Assembly (NCBI GenBank): GCA_019137115.1
Contig: JAGVSV010000230.1
Span: 1 to 24,464 of the forward strand
Direction: 5' to 3'
Source of the DNA: Bacillota bacterium
GTDB lineage: Bacteria > Bacillota > Clostridia > Christensenellales > Aristaeellaceae
Length of the DNA: 24,464 nt
The notes under the pieces: generated by a model
What the model was told of the DNA's origin: nothing
Database searches by the model: none
The model's input: the letters and a program-made list of their open reading frames with translations, nothing else
Shown: piece after piece, positions 22,652 to 24,464 of the stretch
How the letters are laid out: every line of letters begins with the position of its first letter
How positions within the stretch are numbered: the first letter of the stretch is position 1
Program-made: the position numbers and the translations under genes

Positions 22652-23590
22652 ATGGGGGAATGCAGGCGTCTGAAGGTCTTGGCGATCATTGGCCCCACCG
22701 CCGGCGGCAAATCGGACCTTGCGATGGCGCTCAGCGATCATCTGCCCGTCGAAATCGTCTGCATGGACTCCATGCAGGTGTACCGGGGGCTGGATATCGG
22801 CACCGCCAAGCCCAGCCAAAGTGACCGCGCGCGCGTGCCGCACCACATGGTGGATGTGTGCGCGCCGGAGCAATCCTACTCGGTCGCGGAATATGTGCAG
22901 GGCGCGGATGCCTGTATACAGGCCATTGCCGCGCGCCGCCGCGTCCCGGTGCTGGTGGGCGGCACGGGGCTGTACCTGCGTGCGCTGCGCTACCCGATGA
23001 CGCTGGGCAACAGCGCCCGGGATGACGAAGTCCGTGGCGTATACCAGCGAATGTTGGAGAGAGAAGGGCCGGAAGCCGTGCACGCGGTGCTGGCGCAAAA
23101 GGACCCCGAAACCGCGCGCCAGTTGCACCCGAACAACACCCGGCGCGTGATCCGCGCGCTGGAGGTGCTGGCGGTCACCGGCCACAAGTTCTCGGAACAA
23201 ACCATGCCACAGGAAAACGACCAGCGCTACGACATGCGCATCTACGCAACGCAATGGGACAGGGAAACGCTGTACCGGCGCATCGATGCCCGGGTCACGC
23301 GCATGGTGGACGCAGGACTTTTTGAAGAAGTGCGCGGCTTGCTTTCACGCGGCGTGCCCCGCGACGCGCAGAGCATGCAGGGGTTGGGGTATAAAGAGGC
23401 GATTCCCTTCCTGGACGGGCAGGCCACGCTAGCGAACACCGTGGAACGCATCAGCCGGCGCACCCGCAACTACGCCAAAAGGCAGATGACCTGGTTCCGG
23501 CGGGAGAAAGGCGTATCCTGGCTTGCCATGGAAGCGGGCAGTCAGCAAGCGCGAGCAACGGACATCGCGGCACAATGGGGGAGGATATGA
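22652..23590 (+). CDS. miaA: MiaA, tRNA dimethylallyltransferase
   Basis: Transfers a dimethylallyl group to A37 of tRNAs to give i6A37, the substrate of MiaB. The 312-residue protein has the P-loop GPTAGGKS (14-21), the DSMQVYRGLDIGTAKP motif (39-54) containing the catalytic Asp and Ser, GGTGLYLRAL, and the late SMQGLGYKE and RRTRNYAKRQMTWFR elements. It starts 1 nt after the mutL stop with no obvious Shine-Dalgarno, so translation probably depends on coupling with mutL. Its stop overlaps the next gene as ATGA. Confidence 0.97.
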   Translation: MGECRRLKVLAIIGPTAGGKSDLAMALSDHLPVEIVCMDSMQVYRGLDIGTAKPSQSDRARVPHHMVDVCAPEQSYSVAEYVQGADACIQAIAARRRVPVLVGGTGLYLRALRYPMTLGNSARDDEVRGVYQRMLEREGPEAVHAVLAQKDPETARQLHPNNTRRVIRALEVLAVTGHKFSEQTMPQENDQRYDMRIYATQWDRETLYRRIDARVTRMVDAGLFEEVRGLLSRGVPRDAQSMQGLGYKEAIPFLDGQATLANTVERISRRTRNYAKRQMTWFRREKGVSWLAMEAGSQQARATDIAAQWGRI

Positions 23591-24464
23591 CAGACATCGA
23601 CGCGCTTTTGCGCCGTGCCGAGGACAGCGCGCGCGGGGCGTTTGCCCGCATCGATCAGGTGGAGGCGCACAACACCCGCAAGTTGTTGCGCGCTTTTCGG
23701 GAAAACCGGGTCGCCAGCAGTGACATGGCGGGCTCCACCGGCTATGGCTACGGGGACGTGGGCCGCGAAACGCTGGAGCACGTGACCGCCGCCATCTTTG
23801 GCGCCGAGGATGCGATCATCACGCCGCACCTGCTCAGCGGCACGCACGCCCTGTCGGTGTGCCTGATGGGGTTGCTGCTGCCTGGTGACCATTTGCTGTC
23901 CGCCTGCGGCAAGCCGTATGACACGCTGGATCAGGTGATCGGGCGGGACACGCAGCCCGGATCCCTGGGCGAGATGGGCGTTTTGTACGACGAGGTGCAG
24001 CCCGGCGATGACGGGGGCATCGATGTTGCCGCCGTGCTGTCCGCCCTGCGCCCCGAAACCCGCGTGATCTGGGTGCAGCGCAGCCGCGGCTACGCCTGGC
24101 GCAACGCGCTGCTTCCTCAGGACATGCGGCCGCTGTTTGATGCCGTCCGACGCACAAGGCCAGACATTTATCTGGCGGTGGACAACTGCTATGGCACGTT
24201 TGTCACAATGGATGAGCCCACCGATTTCGGTGCCGATGTGATCGTGGGCAGCCTGATCAAAAACGCAGGCGGCGGCATCGCCCCCACCGGCGGCTATATG
24301 GCAGGCACCAGGCGGGCGATCGGGCGCATCGAACACCGGCTGACCGCGCCGGGCATCGGCCGGGAGATCGGCAGCTATGAGGCCGGGTACCGCGCGTTTT
24401 TCCAGGGCCTGTTCATGGCGCCGCATACCGTGGCGCAGGCGCTGAAAACCGCCGTGCTGGCCGC
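23587..24464 (+). CDS. YnbB-like PLP-dependent protein (methionine gamma-lyase / 'aluminium resistance' family), partial at 3' end
   Basis: 292 codons are visible before the window edge. A fold-type I PLP enzyme of the family exemplified by B. subtilis YnbB: the N-terminal ASSDMAGSTGYGYGDVGRETLE segment, the AVDNCYG motif (Asp199 expected to pair with the PLP pyridine nitrogen) and GSLIKNAGGG with Lys225 as the predicted Schiff-base lysine. In B. subtilis ynbB also lies downstream of miaA, with other genes between; here it follows directly with an ATGA overlap. The family is annotated as a cystathionine/methionine lyase-like enzyme or aluminium resistance protein, but its true substrate is not certain. 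About 110-140 residues of the C-terminus should lie beyond the edge. Confidence 0.9.
   Translation, partial: MTDIDALLRRAEDSARGAFARIDQVEAHNTRKLLRAFRENRVASSDMAGSTGYGYGDVGRETLEHVTAAIFGAEDAIITPHLLSGTHALSVCLMGLLLPGDHLLSACGKPYDTLDQVIGRDTQPGSLGEMGVLYDEVQPGDDGGIDVAAVLSALRPETRVIWVQRSRGYAWRNALLPQDMRPLFDAVRRTRPDIYLAVDNCYGTFVTMDEPTDFGADVIVGSLIKNAGGGIAPTGGYMAGTRRAIGRIEHRLTAPGIGREIGSYEAGYRAFFQGLFMAPHTVAQALKTAVLA

Noticed and set aside
1..24464. CRISPR arrays, tRNA/rRNA genes, insertion sequences, prophage or attachment sites
   Set aside because: No regularly spaced repeats outside the protein-coding modules, no tRNA-like cloverleaf noticed and no transposase or integrase frame. The region reads as ordinary chromosome with consistent base composition.

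Overview
The window looks like a chromosomal segment of a high-GC (roughly 60-65% by eye), probably anaerobic member of the Firmicutes, most likely class Clostridia. The evidence is a CdaA-CdaR cyclic-di-AMP operon, the TIGR03960/TIGR03936 radical-SAM pair next to an RNase E/G gene, and the order miaB - ylbF-like - mutS - mutL - miaA - ynbB-like, which resembles the Bacillus subtilis miaB-ymcA-cotE-mutS-mutL...miaA...ynbB region but lacks cotE, hfq and hflX. A GTP-type PEP carboxykinase and a flavin/rhodanese secreted protein add a fermentative or redox flavour. I saw no phage genes, transposases, CRISPR arrays, tRNAs or rRNAs.

Minus-strand block (1-9.1 kb). An operon read right to left holds cdaA (diadenylate cyclase), cdaR (YbbR-domain regulator), an unrecognised one-TM protein and a NOP2/RsmF-type rRNA methyltransferase that runs off the left edge. 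All joints overlap by 4-8 nt, and a TATAAT box lies upstream of cdaA. Upstream lies a separate 1178-residue secreted protein made of about ten SdrD-B/CNA-B-like repeats without a cell-wall anchor, with its own promoter and a strong terminator. Next come a nitroreductase (minus) and tadA (plus), which diverge with only 15 nt between their start codons, and then an acetamidase/formamidase (minus).

Divergence point and plus-strand block (9.0-24.5 kb). The acetamidase (TTGACG-17-TATGAT) and PEP carboxykinase (a perfect TTGACA-17-TATAAT) are transcribed divergently from a 330-nt gap. Downstream of pckG is a GNRA-loop terminator, then a stand-alone secreted protein that fuses a flavinylation-type FMN-binding domain to a rhodanese domain, closed by another strong terminator. 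From a TTTACA-17-TATGAT promoter at 12.74 kb begins a long, tightly packed operon: B12/radical-SAM TIGR03960, TIGR03936, RNase E/G (broken by a frameshift in this sequence), miaB, ylbF-like, mutS, mutL, miaA and a YnbB-like PLP enzyme that runs off the right edge. Most joints are ATGA overlaps, which suggests translational coupling.

The window is mainly housekeeping. The most noteworthy points are the FMN-rhodanese fusion, the RNase G frameshift with a missing conserved segment, the unknown fourth partner of the c-di-AMP operon, the nearly leaderless tadA promoter arrangement inside the nitroreductase gene, and the unanchored repeat protein.
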